Below, piece after piece: positions 47,281 to 56,192 of a stretch of 64,000 nt of DNA. The stretch comes from Clostridia bacterium UC5.1-1D10. GTDB lineage: Bacteria > Bacillota > Clostridia > Lachnospirales > Anaerotignaceae. Every line of letters begins with the position of its first letter. The stretch's first letter is position 1. Under the pieces are notes generated by a model. That model saw nothing but the letters and a program-made list of their open reading frames with translations. It was not told the origin of the DNA and made no database searches. A program made the translations under genes and the position numbers. The stretch spans positions 62,001 through 126,000 of the forward strand of contig BBZU01000007.1 in assembly GCA_001304995.1 (NCBI GenBank), written 5' to 3'.

Positions 47281-49389
47281 ATGTGGTACAAAGGAAAACG
47301 TCTGCTGCTGACGACACTGGCAGCAGGATTGTTATACACGACGACGGCATTTGCCGCCAATGTCCAGATGGACTTGTTTTATAATGGCGCACATCATGCT
47401 TATAACGCCAAAGAGATCGCCATTGTGATTGATGGAGAAAAATATACAGACCCCAATATGCCTGCGGTGAGCATTGACGGCAGAACCATGTTGCCTATGC
47501 GTGGCATCTGTGAGGAGCTTGGTTGTACCGTCACATGGAACGAAGCGGCAAAACAGGTCTATGCTGTCAGCGATACCCATACGGTGGTATTCCAGATCGA
47601 CAGCAAAACAGGCTACAAAAATGGGGAAACTTTCACCATGGATGTGGCGCCTATGATTGTCAATGACAGAACCATGCTGCCTGTTCGTGCACTGGCAACA
47701 GCGCTGGACATTGATGTCACATGGGATGACCCCAACAGAACCGTATATATCGGGGAAGCACCCAGCACAGGCGGCAGCACTGGCTCCAATACAGGAACCA
47801 ATACCGGCGGAAATACGGGAACCAATACAGGCGGCAGCACAGGCAGCAACACTGGAACCAGCACCGCTACCACAGGAAAAGTGTCTAAAGTGACTGTACC
47901 TGCATCCAAAACAGCAGCACAGAATTTTGTAATCACAACAACTGGCACATTCAACAGATGTGAAGAAGTCTATGTCAGCGACAATAAAGTAGTACTGGAT
48001 TTCTACGGCGCAACAAACGGATTGTCTACAAATATTTCTGCTACCAACAGTCCTTTTGTCACTGCTATCCGTACTGCTCAGCATACAGCGGACAATGGGG
48101 AAACATATACCCGTGTGGTATTTGACCTGACAGGCAAAATGGAATACAAAGTAACGCCAAACGCTGCCAAAAATCAGGTGACACTGGCATTTGAACAGGT
48201 AGAGATCAAGAGCATCACCAGCAGCCACAGCGGCAATACGGAAACTGTGACCATCAACGCCAGCGGTGCGACAGGGGCAACGGTGACCACTATGCAAGAC
48301 CCTTACCGCACTGTTATTGATATGCCCGGTGTAAAGGCAGATGGTATTGATGAAATCATTAATACAGATGGTCTGGAATATGTCAGCGAAGTCAGAACAG
48401 GCTGGATGAACGGCACCACATTCCGCGTGGTAGTGGAAGCAAGTGATCTGACACAGATGACATGGAAAGAAGAAAATGGAAAACTGATTGTCACTATCCA
48501 GAAATCCACATTGGAAAACCTTTCTTATAATGACAGTGCCAATACACTGACATTGAAAAAAGTGAAGAACATCAACACTGGCAGCATCAAACATAAAGAT
48601 GCTTATCTGGATGGCTATTATGAATTGACATTGCCCGGAGATTATTCTGACGTATATGGTTACGGCACTTTGAATGTGAATACCAGCCAGATTAAGTCCT
48701 TTACCATTTCCACCACCGGCGGTAATACGGTGATCCGCTTCAATCAGAACATCATCAGCGCCTATACCATCAAAGATACAGGCAGCGCTTATGAGATCAC
48801 AGCAAAGAACCCTCAGCAGGTATACGACAAAGTCCTTCTGCTGGATGCCGGTCACGGCGGCAATGACCCCGGTACCAGCGGCAATGGTCTTACAGAAAAG
48901 ACCATGAACCTGACCATGGCACTGAAAGTAAAATCTTATGTGGAAAACAATTCCAACATCAAGGTATATCTTACCAGAGATGATGACAGCAGACCTGCCA
49001 ACGCGGATCGTGCGAAAGCAGCCAATCAGATTGCGGACTTGATGGTTTCCATCCATATGAACGCAGGTGCGGCTTCTGCCAGCGGTACAGAAACACTGTA
49101 CGCCGCCCACAGCAATGACGGAAACGGCACATTGACCAGCTTACAGGCAGCACAGGCAGTACAGAGCAGACTGCCCGGAGCATTGAGTACAACAAACCGT
49201 GGCGTGAAATCCCGTCCTGACCTGTTGATCCTCAATTCTACAACAGTACCTGCTATCCTCATTGAAACATGCTTCCTGTCCAATCCCGGTGATGCTCTGA
49301 AAATTTCTCAGGCGACTTATCAGGATGCGGCAGCAAAAGCCATTGGCGATGGTATCGTTTATGCAATGAACAAATACAAATTGAGATAA
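47281..49389 (+). CDS. N-acetylmuramoyl-L-alanine amidase with copper-amine-oxidase-like and AMIN domains
   Basis: 702 residues, secreted (signal LLLTTLAAGLLYTTTAFA). In order: a copper amine oxidase N-terminal-type wall-binding domain (about residues 35-160, VSIDGRTMLPMRGICEELG and VNDRTMLPVRALATALD), a Ser/Thr/Gly linker, two AMIN-like beta domains, and the Amidase_3 catalytic domain from about residue 520. That domain has the zinc and catalytic segments LLLDAGHGGNDPGTSGNGLTEK, DLMVSIHMNAG and PAILIETCFLSNPGD. It cuts the bond between muramic acid and the stem peptide outside the cell. ATG 47281 follows AAAGGAGCGG. Confidence 0.93.
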   Translation: MWYKGKRLLLTTLAAGLLYTTTAFAANVQMDLFYNGAHHAYNAKEIAIVIDGEKYTDPNMPAVSIDGRTMLPMRGICEELGCTVTWNEAAKQVYAVSDTHTVVFQIDSKTGYKNGETFTMDVAPMIVNDRTMLPVRALATALDIDVTWDDPNRTVYIGEAPSTGGSTGSNTGTNTGGNTGTNTGGSTGSNTGTSTATTGKVSKVTVPASKTAAQNFVITTTGTFNRCEEVYVSDNKVVLDFYGATNGLSTNISATNSPFVTAIRTAQHTADNGETYTRVVFDLTGKMEYKVTPNAAKNQVTLAFEQVEIKSITSSHSGNTETVTINASGATGATVTTMQDPYRTVIDMPGVKADGIDEIINTDGLEYVSEVRTGWMNGTTFRVVVEASDLTQMTWKEENGKLIVTIQKSTLENLSYNDSANTLTLKKVKNINTGSIKHKDAYLDGYYELTLPGDYSDVYGYGTLNVNTSQIKSFTISTTGGNTVIRFNQNIISAYTIKDTGSAYEITAKNPQQVYDKVLLLDAGHGGNDPGTSGNGLTEKTMNLTMALKVKSYVENNSNIKVYLTRDDDSRPANADRAKAANQIADLMVSIHMNAGAASASGTETLYAAHSNDGNGTLTSLQAAQAVQSRLPGALSTTNRGVKSRPDLLILNSTTVPAILIETCFLSNPGDALKISQATYQDAAAKAIGDGIVYAMNKYKLR

Positions 49390-49398
49390 AATACGAAA

Positions 49399-49430
49399 AC
49401 AGGAAGATGTGACATCTTCCTGTTTTTTTC
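49399..49430 (+). terminator. Terminator after the amidase gene
   Basis: ACAGGAAGATGT directly followed by ACATCTTCCTGT and TTTTTTTC. A perfect hairpin ten bases after the stop. Confidence 0.85.
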
Positions 49431-49469
49431 TGTGGGGCTGTTCAAAAGGGGAAAATCAGGCTATAATGA

Positions 49470-49647
49470 AAGCAAATTCCCCTTAAGAAAACCTTGATTT
49501 TCGCTTTCTTGATTTCTTAAGGGGAATTGCGACGGCTGTCTTCAGAAGAAAACATATCAAATCCATTCTTCGTAAAAATAAGAAAGCTGAAATCCTCTAT
49601 ATGACAAGAATCTCAGCTTTCCTTGTTTTCTTATGAAGATGCCCCCA
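49470..49647 (+). repeat. Structured intergenic element, copy 3
   Basis: This copy lies between the amidase terminator and rph, in their sense. Stem A is perfect. The left arm of stem B is TCTTCAGAAGAAAACA (T to G, one mismatch). Stem C is AGCTGAAATCCTC against GAATCTCAGCTT, partly weakened. The flanking arms are poor here (TCTGT/ACAGA only), so insertion into a terminator loop is not convincing for this copy; the amidase terminator lies intact just upstream. Confidence 0.8.
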
Positions 49648-49684
49648 AACAGAGATTTTTTTGGAAAATAAAGGAGGAAACAAC

Positions 49685-50413
49685 GTGAGCAGATATGACG
49701 GCAGAGAAAACAACCAACTGCGCCCCATCCGTATCACAAAGAATTTTACAAAGTATGCGGAAGGCTCTGTTTTGATAGAATTTGGCGATACAAAAGTCAT
49801 TTGTAACGCAACCGTAGAAGAAAATGTACCCCCTTTCCTGCGGGAAAGTGGCAGCGGCTGGGTAACAGCGGAATATGCTATGCTGCCTCGTGCAACAGCC
49901 AGCCGGAACAAACGTGACATCAACAAACTGAAACTGAATCCCCGTGCAACAGAAATCCAGCGTTTGATCGGTCGTGCTCTTCGTGCGGCAGTGGATCTGG
50001 AAGCTTTGGGTGAAAGAAGCATCACTGTGGACTGTGATGTGATCCAGGCAGATGGCGGCACTCGTACCGCATCCATCACAGGCGGTTTTGTTGCCCTTGC
50101 TATGGCATGCCAGAGATTGGTGGAAGAAGGCATTTTGGAAAAAACACCTCTGCGCCACTATATTTCCGCCATCAGCGTAGGTATCGTAGACGGTGAACCT
50201 ATGCTGGATTTGTGTTATGTGGAAGACTCCGCCGCAGAAGTGGATATGAATATCGTTGTCAATGACGCAGGCGGTTTTGTGGAATTGCAGGGCACAGGCG
50301 AACACGGCACATTTTCTCAGGAACAGCTGCACCAGCTGCTGGCATTGGGTGAAAAAGGCAATCGTGAATTGCAGGCATTACAGAAAAAGGCGCTGGATGG
50401 TCTGGAACTGTAA
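49685..50413 (+). CDS. rph: Ribonuclease PH
   Basis: 242 residues. RNase PH is a phosphorolytic 3'-5' exoribonuclease that trims tRNA 3' ends. Family features are [103 protein letters not shown] and [20 protein letters not shown]. The start is GTG 49685, seven bases after AAGGAGGA. It precedes rdgB, a common arrangement. Confidence 0.96.
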   Translation: MSRYDGRENNQLRPIRITKNFTKYAEGSVLIEFGDTKVICNATVEENVPPFLRESGSGWVTAEYAMLPRATASRNKRDINKLKLNPRATEIQRLIGRALRAAVDLEALGERSITVDCDVIQADGGTRTASITGGFVALAMACQRLVEEGILEKTPLRHYISAISVGIVDGEPMLDLCYVEDSAAEVDMNIVVNDAGGFVELQGTGEHGTFSQEQLHQLLALGEKGNRELQALQKKALDGLEL

Positions 50414-50432
50414 ATAAAGGAGGAAGCAAGAG

Positions 50433-51026
50433 ATGGAAACCATTATTTTTGCAACAAAAAACAAAGGGAAAATTCGGGAGATCAACGAAATCCTTGCGGA
50501 TATGAACGTAAATGTAGTGTCTATGGAAGAAGCAGGCATCACCATCGACGTGGTGGAAGATGGCAAGACTTTTGAAGAAAATTCCATGAAAAAAGCGGTA
50601 CAGGTCATGGAAATCTCCGGTAAGATCACACTGGCAGACGATTCCGGTCTGGAAATCGACTATCTGGATAAAGCACCTGGCATTTATTCCGCACGTTTCC
50701 TGGGAGAAGACACCCCTTATCCCGAAAAATTCAAAGTCATTCTGGAAAAACTCAAAGATGTGGAAGAAAAAGACAGAACTGCACGTTTTGTCAGCTGCAT
50801 TGTTGCGGCTTTCCCTGACGGCAGACGTCTGGTAAGTTTGGATACCGTAGAAGGCATTATCGGCTGGGAACCCACCGGCGAAAATGGTTTCGGTTATGAC
50901 CCCATTTTCTATGTGCCTGAACTGAAAAAATACATGGCAGAACTTTCTTCCGAGGAAAAGAACGCCATCAGCCACAGAGGCAAAGCCCTGCGGAAGATGA
51001 AAGAACTGCTGAAAAAGGAGCTGTAA
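50433..51026 (+). CDS. rdgB: dITP/XTP pyrophosphatase (RdgB/HAM1)
   Basis: 197 residues. The enzyme hydrolyses non-canonical purine nucleoside triphosphates to keep them out of DNA. IIFATKNKGKIREINEIL, ITLADDSGLEIDYLDKAPGIYSARF, GEDTPYPEKF and GFGYDPIFYVPELKKYMAELSSEEKNAISHRGKAL are classic. It sits between rph and a phosphoesterase gene, an arrangement common in Firmicutes. ATG 50433 follows AAAGGAGGA. Confidence 0.96.
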   Translation: METIIFATKNKGKIREINEILADMNVNVVSMEEAGITIDVVEDGKTFEENSMKKAVQVMEISGKITLADDSGLEIDYLDKAPGIYSARFLGEDTPYPEKFKVILEKLKDVEEKDRTARFVSCIVAAFPDGRRLVSLDTVEGIIGWEPTGENGFGYDPIFYVPELKKYMAELSSEEKNAISHRGKALRKMKELLKKEL

Positions 51027-51029
51027 ACC

Positions 51030-51545
51030 ATGAAGATACTGGTTTTCAGCGATACCCATAATTATCTGGACAATGCCAGAGAGGTGCTGCGGCGCATTGG
51101 CGGGCAGATGGATATGGTGCTGCATCTGGGCGACCATGATACAGACGCCATGGAACTGAAAAAGGAATTTCCATCTCTCCCGTTCCATTATGTGCTGGGG
51201 AACAACGATTACTCTTGGGATACGCCCGATAAGAAAATGGTATTCGCAGGCGGAAAAAAATTGCTCCTTGTCCATGGGCATAAACAGCGGGTGTACTGGA
51301 ATTATGACAGCATTTCCTACTGGGCAGAGGAACAGGGGGCGGATGCGGTGCTCTTTGGTCATACCCATCGTCCTGTTTACGATGATAGAGGACGGGTGAT
51401 GCTGTTTAATCCCGGCAGCATTTCCATGCCACGAGGCGGTACCCCTCCCACATTTGGCATTCTTACCATTGAGGAAAATGGCAGAATGGAAGGCGCTATT
51501 ATGGAATATCACAGAGATATGCCTTTTTGCAGACTGAAGGGGTAA
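51030..51545 (+). CDS. YfcE/MJ0936-type metallophosphoesterase
   Basis: 171 residues of the calcineurin-like fold. Metal ligands lie in VFSDTHNYLDNA, LHLGDHDTDA, YVLGNNDYSW, LLVHGHKQRVYW and FGHTHRPVYDDRG. It is a phosphodiesterase of unknown natural substrate. The start lies seven bases after AAGGAG within the rdgB end; only three bases separate the genes. Co-transcription with rph-rdgB is likely. Confidence 0.9.
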   Translation: MKILVFSDTHNYLDNAREVLRRIGGQMDMVLHLGDHDTDAMELKKEFPSLPFHYVLGNNDYSWDTPDKKMVFAGGKKLLLVHGHKQRVYWNYDSISYWAEEQGADAVLFGHTHRPVYDDRGRVMLFNPGSISMPRGGTPPTFGILTIEENGRMEGAIMEYHRDMPFCRLKG

Positions 51546-51581
51546 GCGACGTTTTTTTAAGATAAATCAGGAGGGGCTGTT

Positions 51582-52031
51582 ATGAAAAGAAAAGGCGGCA
51601 AACTGTTGGCAGTTATTCTGATGGCGGCAAGCGTTTTTTCCGCATGCGGCGCGGAAGAACAGGCGCAGAAAGAAGCGTCTGATATTTCCGTAGAGGAAAC
51701 TGTGGATTCCGCGGAAACAGAAACGGCTGTTTTGATGGATGAGACATTGCGGTTTCAGGGGGAAGGTACAGCAGTTTTCAGCTATGAAAGGGGATTGCTT
51801 CAGTTTTCTCTGGAAAATGACGGAAATACTCCTTTTGATTATGTGGTGAAATATCCCTGCGGATGTGAATGGATGAGCGGTACATTGCAGATGAAGGAAG
51901 CATTCGCACAGGAAGATTTAGACCCAACAAGTCATGAACACAGCCCGGAAGGAGATTTTACGCTGTATCTGAATACAGAAGATGGCTCAGAGGGCTCCTG
52001 CAAGGTACTGGTAAACGCTATGGATGCGTAA
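51582..52031 (+). CDS. Small lipoprotein
   Basis: 149 residues. The signal MKRKGGKLLAVILMAASVFSAC ends in a lipobox (FSAC). The mature part is acidic with one beta-rich domain containing a CGCEWMSGTLQ segment and ending DGSEGSCKVLVNAMDA; three cysteines besides the lipid one are present. No family is recognised. It follows the phosphoesterase by 36 bases and is preceded by AGGAGGGG. Confidence 0.7.
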   Translation: MKRKGGKLLAVILMAASVFSACGAEEQAQKEASDISVEETVDSAETETAVLMDETLRFQGEGTAVFSYERGLLQFSLENDGNTPFDYVVKYPCGCEWMSGTLQMKEAFAQEDLDPTSHEHSPEGDFTLYLNTEDGSEGSCKVLVNAMDA

Positions 52032-52141
52032 GCAGCAGATAAAATGATGGAAAAACGAAATACAGCCTTGAATGATTTTGAGGCTGTATTTCGGAAAGTA
52101 CAGAAAAAAACAGTTTTTTCCTGATTTTTCAGAAAAAAGCC

Positions 52142-52170
52142 TTGACGGCACCCGTTTTTTATGGCATAAT
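52142..52170 (+). promoter_or_regulatory. Promoter of the Arg-Gly-Arg tRNA unit
   Basis: TTGACG at 52142 and CATAAT at 52165 are separated by 17 bases, 22 bases before the first tRNA. Confidence 0.75.
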
Positions 52171-52191
52171 ATCCCTTGCCGAATTATGAAT

Positions 52192-52265
<74 letters not shown>

Positions 52266-52269
52266 GTAT

Positions 52270-52340
52270 GCGGGTGTAGTTCAATGGTAGAATGTCAGCC
52301 TTCCAAGCTGAACACGTGAGTTCGATTCTCATCACCCGCT
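52270..52340 (+). tRNA. tRNA-Gly (anticodon TCC)
   Basis: The acceptor arms GCGGGTG and CACCCGC pair, the anticodon loop is CTTCCAA and the T loop is TTCGATT. It is 71 bases long without CCA and lies between two identical tRNA-Arg genes. Confidence 0.95.
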
Positions 52341-52347
52341 TCGGTAT

Positions 52348-52421
<74 letters not shown>

Positions 52422-52428
52422 CTGAAAA

Positions 52429-52458
52429 GAGCAAAAGCTATGCTTTTGCTCTTTTTTG
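52429..52458 (+). terminator. Terminator of the tRNA unit
   Basis: GAGCAAAAGC, TAT, GCTTTTGCTC, then TTTTTTG. Confidence 0.85.
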
Positions 52459-52462
52459 ATTC

Positions 52463-52491
52463 TTGACAGACAGAAACAGAATCGGTACAAT
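52463..52491 (+). promoter_or_regulatory. Promoter of tRNA-Leu
   Basis: TTGACA at 52463 and TACAAT at 52486, spacer 17. Confidence 0.8.
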
Positions 52492-52502
52492 AATATCGTT
52501 AT

Positions 52503-52582
52503 GCGGATATGGCGGAATTGGCAGACGCACTGGATTTAGGTTCCAGCGGGCAACCGTGCAGGTTCAAGTCCTGTTATCCGCA
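52503..52582 (+). tRNA. tRNA-Leu (anticodon TAG)
   Basis: The acceptor arms GCGGATA and TATCCGC pair, the anticodon stem CTGGA/TCCAG surrounds TTTAGGT, the class II variable arm is CGGGCAACCGTG, and the T arm is CAGGTTCAAGTCCTG. Confidence 0.94.
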
Positions 52583-52590
52583 GAGAAAAA

Positions 52591-52618
52591 GGCGGCGTGA
52601 AATCATGCCGTCTTTTTA
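52591..52618 (+). terminator. Terminator of tRNA-Leu
   Basis: GGCGGC and GCCGTC arms pair with one G-T, followed by TTTTTAATTTTTT. Confidence 0.65.
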
Positions 52619-52626
52619 ATTTTTTA

Positions 52627-52655
52627 TTGACAAAATAGTAAGGTGCAGGTACAAT
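52627..52655 (+). promoter_or_regulatory. Promoter of the MATE gene
   Basis: TTGACA at 52627 and TACAAT at 52650, spacer 17. The hexamers are identical to those of the tRNA-Leu promoter. Confidence 0.75.
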
Positions 52656-52664
52656 CGTGTCATA

Positions 52665-52754
52665 TGAGGGGTTTTTTCCGCCACCGGGTGGAAAAACAAG
52701 AATACCCGTATCCATTCCGGTAGGTCGCAGCAGGAATGGGTAGGGGTATTTTTT
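52665..52754 (+). promoter_or_regulatory. Attenuator-like leader of the MATE gene
   Basis: A 5' hairpin (TTTTTCC with GGAAAAA around CACCGGGT) is followed by a strong terminator: AATACCC at 52701 pairs with GGGTATT at 52744, and TCCATTCC at 52711 with GGAATGGG at 52733, then T6. CGGGT at 52685-52689 can instead pair with ACCCG at 52704-52708, which would break the terminator base. This is the layout of a transcription attenuator or riboswitch. I see no guanidine-riboswitch core. Confidence 0.6.
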
Positions 52755-52775
52755 ACGTTTAGGAGGAAAATGACC

Positions 52776-54089
52776 ATGTTAGGAAAACAATATCTGAAAT
52801 ATGTATCCAGCAATATACTGGGGATGATGGGGCTTTCTTTTTATATTCTGGCGGACACCTATTTTGTGGCGGCAAGGCTGGGGGCAGATGGTCTGGCGGC
52901 GCTGAATATTGCCATTCCGGGGTATTCTCTAGTCAATGCCACAGGGCTTATGGTGGCCATGGGCGGCGCTGTGCGGTATACCATTGCCCAGTCTCAGGGA
53001 CAGAAAAAACAGGCACATGAGATATTCACAAAAACCATGCTCACAGGCTGGTTTTTCTCCGCTATTTATCTGCTCATGGGGATTTTTCTGGCAACACCCC
53101 TTGCAGCCCTTTTGGGAGCGGAAGGGCACATCCTGCCCATGACAGCGGATTACCTGCGGATGATGCTCCTTTTTGGGGTGTTCTTCATTTCCAATGATAT
53201 GATGCTGGCCTTTGTGCGAAACGACGGCGCTCCAAGGCTTGCCATGATCGGTATGATCTGCGGCAGTCTCACCAATGTGGTGCTGGACTATGTGTTTATT
53301 TTCCCATTGGATATGGGGCTGTTTGGTGCGGCACTGGCAACGGGCTTTTCTCCGGCGGTGAGCATGTGCGTTATGTCCCTCCATGTGTGGCGGAAGAAAA
53401 ACGGCTTTGTCTTCTGCCGGGTGAAAGAAGTGGCAAAAAGCGGCCTGCTGTTCTGCAAATTGGGGATTTCCGCTTTTGTCAATGAATTTGCTACGGGTGT
53501 GGTGCTGACAGTGTTCAATCTGCTGATTTTGTCCATCAGTGGCAACACAGGTGTAGCGGCTTACGGCGTTATTGCCAATATCGCTTTGGTGGGAACGGCG
53601 GTGTATACAGGGCTTTCCCAGGGCACACAGCCTTTGGTAAGTCAGTATTACGGCAAACGGGATCATCACAGCACAAGAAAACTCTATGGCTTTGCCATAT
53701 CCACAGCCCTTCTTCTGGGGGCGGTGATGATTGGCATTGCATGGGGATTTACGGAGCCTTTGGTCAGTGTGTTCAATGGTGAAGGCAACGAGGCGTTGCA
53801 GACTATGGCGGAAGAGGGCCTGCGGCTGTATTTCATTGGATTCCTGTTTGCGGGCATCAACATCGTTTCAGCGGTGTATCTGGGGGCTGTGGAACAGGCT
53901 ATGCCATCCTTTTTTATTGCCATGTCCAGAGGCGTGGCGGCAATTCTGTTTTTTGCCTTCCTCCTTTCCGCTCTGTTTGGCATGCTGGGCATCTGGCTGG
54001 CATTTCCGGCGGCAGAAGGGGCTACTTGCCTTTTGACAGCGGTTTTCATGTGGCGGAGCCGAAAGGTAAAAACAAAAGAAGCGGTATAA
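52776..54089 (+). CDS. MATE family multidrug/drug:cation exporter
   Basis: 437 residues with twelve hydrophobic helices in two homologous halves. The N-terminal GMMGLSFYILADTYFVAARLGADGLAALNIAIPGYSLVNATGLMVAMGGAVRYTIAQSQGQ and the second-half GVAAYGVIANIALVGTAVYTGLSQGTQPLVSQYYG are typical. ATG 52776 is nine bases from AGGAGG; an earlier ATG at 52770 is too close. The attenuator-like leader suggests substrate-responsive expression. The substrate is unknown. Confidence 0.9.
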   Translation: MLGKQYLKYVSSNILGMMGLSFYILADTYFVAARLGADGLAALNIAIPGYSLVNATGLMVAMGGAVRYTIAQSQGQKKQAHEIFTKTMLTGWFFSAIYLLMGIFLATPLAALLGAEGHILPMTADYLRMMLLFGVFFISNDMMLAFVRNDGAPRLAMIGMICGSLTNVVLDYVFIFPLDMGLFGAALATGFSPAVSMCVMSLHVWRKKNGFVFCRVKEVAKSGLLFCKLGISAFVNEFATGVVLTVFNLLILSISGNTGVAAYGVIANIALVGTAVYTGLSQGTQPLVSQYYGKRDHHSTRKLYGFAISTALLLGAVMIGIAWGFTEPLVSVFNGEGNEALQTMAEEGLRLYFIGFLFAGINIVSAVYLGAVEQAMPSFFIAMSRGVAAILFFAFLLSALFGMLGIWLAFPAAEGATCLLTAVFMWRSRKVKTKEAV

Positions 54090-54094
54090 TCATC

Positions 54095-54302
54095 AAGTGT
54101 CATCTCAAAAAAGCAACTTCCCCTTAAGAAAACATTGATTTTCGCTTTTTTGATTTCTTAAGGGGAATTGCGACGGCTGTCTTCAGAAGAAAACATATAA
54201 ATAAAATCTCAATATATTAAAAAAGCTGGAATCCTTATGATGATAAAGGATTCCGGCTTTCTTTGTTTTCTTATGAAGATGCCCCTAAAAGGGATGGCAC
54301 TT
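54095..54302 (+). terminator. MATE gene terminator split by repeat element copy 4
   Basis: AAGTGTCATCTC at 54095-54106 pairs with GGGATGGCACTT at 54291-54302 over 12 positions with two G-T pairs, followed by TTTTTT. The 184-base loop is occupied by the element. Confidence 0.75.
54111..54289 (+). repeat. Structured intergenic element, copy 4
   Basis: This copy begins 22 bases after the MATE stop, in its sense. Stem A is perfect. The left arm of stem B is TCTTCAGAAGAAAACA as in copy 3. Stem C is AGCTGGAATCCTT with AAGGATTCCGGCT, so it again differs from other copies on both strands while still pairing (one G-T). Confidence 0.85.
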
Positions 54303-54383
54303 TTTTTATGCCCAAAAACAGGCATAGGGCAGGCTGCTTTTTCCATATACTGAAAAGCAGAATGTTTTGGGGAGGCGGCTTCC

Positions 54384-55157
54384 ATGAAAGCAGTCATACT
54401 GGCAGGGGGCTTTGGCACGCGGATTGCGGAGGAATCCCATCTGCGCCCCAAGCCCATGATCGAAATCGGCGGAAAGCCTATTTTGTGGCATATTATGAAG
54501 ATTTTCAGCGCTTACGGCGTGACGGATTTTGTCATTTGCTGTGGGTATAAGGGTTATTATATCAAAGAATATTTTTCACATTATGCCCTCCATCACAGCG
54601 ATGTGACATTCGATTTTCGCAAGGGGACGGAAATGATCATCCATCACCGTCAGACGGAACCATGGCAGGTGACTTTGGTGGATACAGGCCTCCATACCAT
54701 GACGGGAGGGCGTGTGAAACGAGCAGCCCCTTACTTGGTGGAGGAACGGTTTTTTGTTACTTATGGCGATGGTGTGGCAGATGTGAATATTGCCAAACTG
54801 CTGGCATTTCATGAAAAAATGGGGAAGAAAGCCACTATGACCGTAGTACAGCCAGCAGGACGATTTGGTACGGCGGAAATTGAAGCAGGCTGTGTCCGTG
54901 CTTTTCGGGAAAAAGCGGACAGTGACAGCGGCTGGATCAACGGCGGTTTTCTGGTGCTGGAGCCTTCTGTTTTGCCCTATTTGAAAGGGGACGAAACGGT
55001 GCTGGAACAGGAACCCTTGTCCACATTGGCGGCGGAAGGAGAACTGTCGGCATACCAGCACAGAGGGTTCTGGCAGTGCATGGATACCTTGCGGGATAAA
55101 GAAAAACTGGAACAGCTCTGGAAAGAAGGTGCGCCGTGGCGGATTTGGGAGAAATGA
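54384..55157 (+). CDS. rfbF: Glucose-1-phosphate cytidylyltransferase
   Basis: 257 residues. The enzyme makes CDP-glucose from glucose-1-phosphate and CTP. MKAVILAGGFGTRIAEESHLRPKPMIEIGGKPILWHIMKIFSAYG is the nucleotide-binding start, with FVICCGYKGYYIKEYFSHYALHHSDVTFD and YGDGVADVNIAKLLAFHEKMGKKATMTVVQPAGRFG diagnostic for RfbF. ATG 54384 follows GGGGAGGCGG. The ATGA overlap couples it to rfbG. First of six overlapping genes for a CDP-linked dideoxy sugar. Confidence 0.95.
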   Translation: MKAVILAGGFGTRIAEESHLRPKPMIEIGGKPILWHIMKIFSAYGVTDFVICCGYKGYYIKEYFSHYALHHSDVTFDFRKGTEMIIHHRQTEPWQVTLVDTGLHTMTGGRVKRAAPYLVEERFFVTYGDGVADVNIAKLLAFHEKMGKKATMTVVQPAGRFGTAEIEAGCVRAFREKADSDSGWINGGFLVLEPSVLPYLKGDETVLEQEPLSTLAAEGELSAYQHRGFWQCMDTLRDKEKLEQLWKEGAPWRIWEK

Positions 55158-56192
55158 AAAACTTTTACAAAGACAAGCGGGTGCTGGTAACGGGGCACAC
55201 AGGCTTCAAAGGGGCGTGGCTGTGTCGGTTATTGCTGGATATGGGGGCAAAGGTCTACGGCTATGCCTTGGCGCCGGAACGGGAAAGCCTGTATGGTTTG
55301 CTGGACTGGGAAAAAGGGCTGGTATCTTGTTACGGCGATATTCGCCAGCCCAAAAACTGGGGGCTTTTGTGAAAAAAGCGGAGCCGGAAGTGATTTTCCA
55401 TCTGGCTGCACAGCCTTTGGTTTCTGTGGGATATGCCCAGCCAGTGAAAACCTACGAAACCAACCTTATGGGAACGGTATATCTGCTGGAAGCGTTGCGG
55501 AAAGTAGAAAACCTGCGGTCTGTGGTGGTGGTGACGACAGATAAGGTTTATGCAGAAACGAAAGAGGCCGCAGGGGAGGAAAGCCCTTTAGGTGGCTTTG
55601 ACCCTTATGCCAACAGCAAATCTTGTGCGGAATTGGCAGCGGCATGTTATGGGCGGTGTTTTTTGAAGGAAAGGCGGCGTTGTCTCGTCTGCGGGCAGGA
55701 AACGTCATTGGCGGCGGCGATTTTGCGGCACATCGTATCCTGCCAGACTGCATCCGGACAGCGGTGGAACGAAAACCAGTGATTTTGCGGCATCCCGAGG
55801 GAGTACGCCCTTATCAGCATGTGTTGGAGCCTTTGACGGCATACCTTTGGACGGCGTGGAAACAGTGGGGTGCGCCGGAGCTGGCAGACTGCTACAACGT
55901 GGCACCCAAAGGGGAGGATATTTCCAATGGGGAATTGGCTGGACTTTTCTGCAAATATTGGGGGGACGGTATGAAATGGCAGGCGAAACCAGCGGACTTT
56001 CCCAGAGAACAGACGGTTTTGCGGCTGAACGGAGAGAAAATACAGGAAAAACTGGGCTGGGTTCCTCGCTGGAATGTGGAGCAGGCAGTTTCTGCAACGG
56101 TGGCATGGACGAAGGTCTGGCAGAGAGGCGGCGATTTGACAGAAGAAATGCGCAGAGAAGCGGCAGCTTATGAGAAAGGGGAATGGATATGA
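55154..56192 (+). CDS. rfbG: CDP-glucose 4,6-dehydratase (two frameshifts)
   Basis: About 346 residues after repair. It converts CDP-glucose to CDP-4-keto-6-deoxyglucose. The NAD site is RVLVTGHTGFKGAWLCRLLLDMGAKVYGYAL; the catalytic Tyr-Lys pair sits in DPYANSKSCAELAAACYG with VVVVTTDKVYAE before it, and the C-terminal half has AGNVIGGGDFAAHRILPDCIRTAVERKPVILRHPEGVRPYQHVLEPL. Breaks: A5 at 55352-55356 needs six As, and a G is missing near 55655. The start overlaps the rfbF stop; the end overlaps rfbH. Confidence 0.9.

Noticed and set aside
47332-49110. 592-codon minus-strand frame
   Set aside because: Antisense to the amidase gene with its clear catalytic motifs; shadow.
52656-52770. Guanidine (ykkC or mini-ykkC) riboswitch before the MATE gene
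   Set aside because: The ACGR loop pairs and conserved ykkC core are missing; left as an unassigned attenuator.
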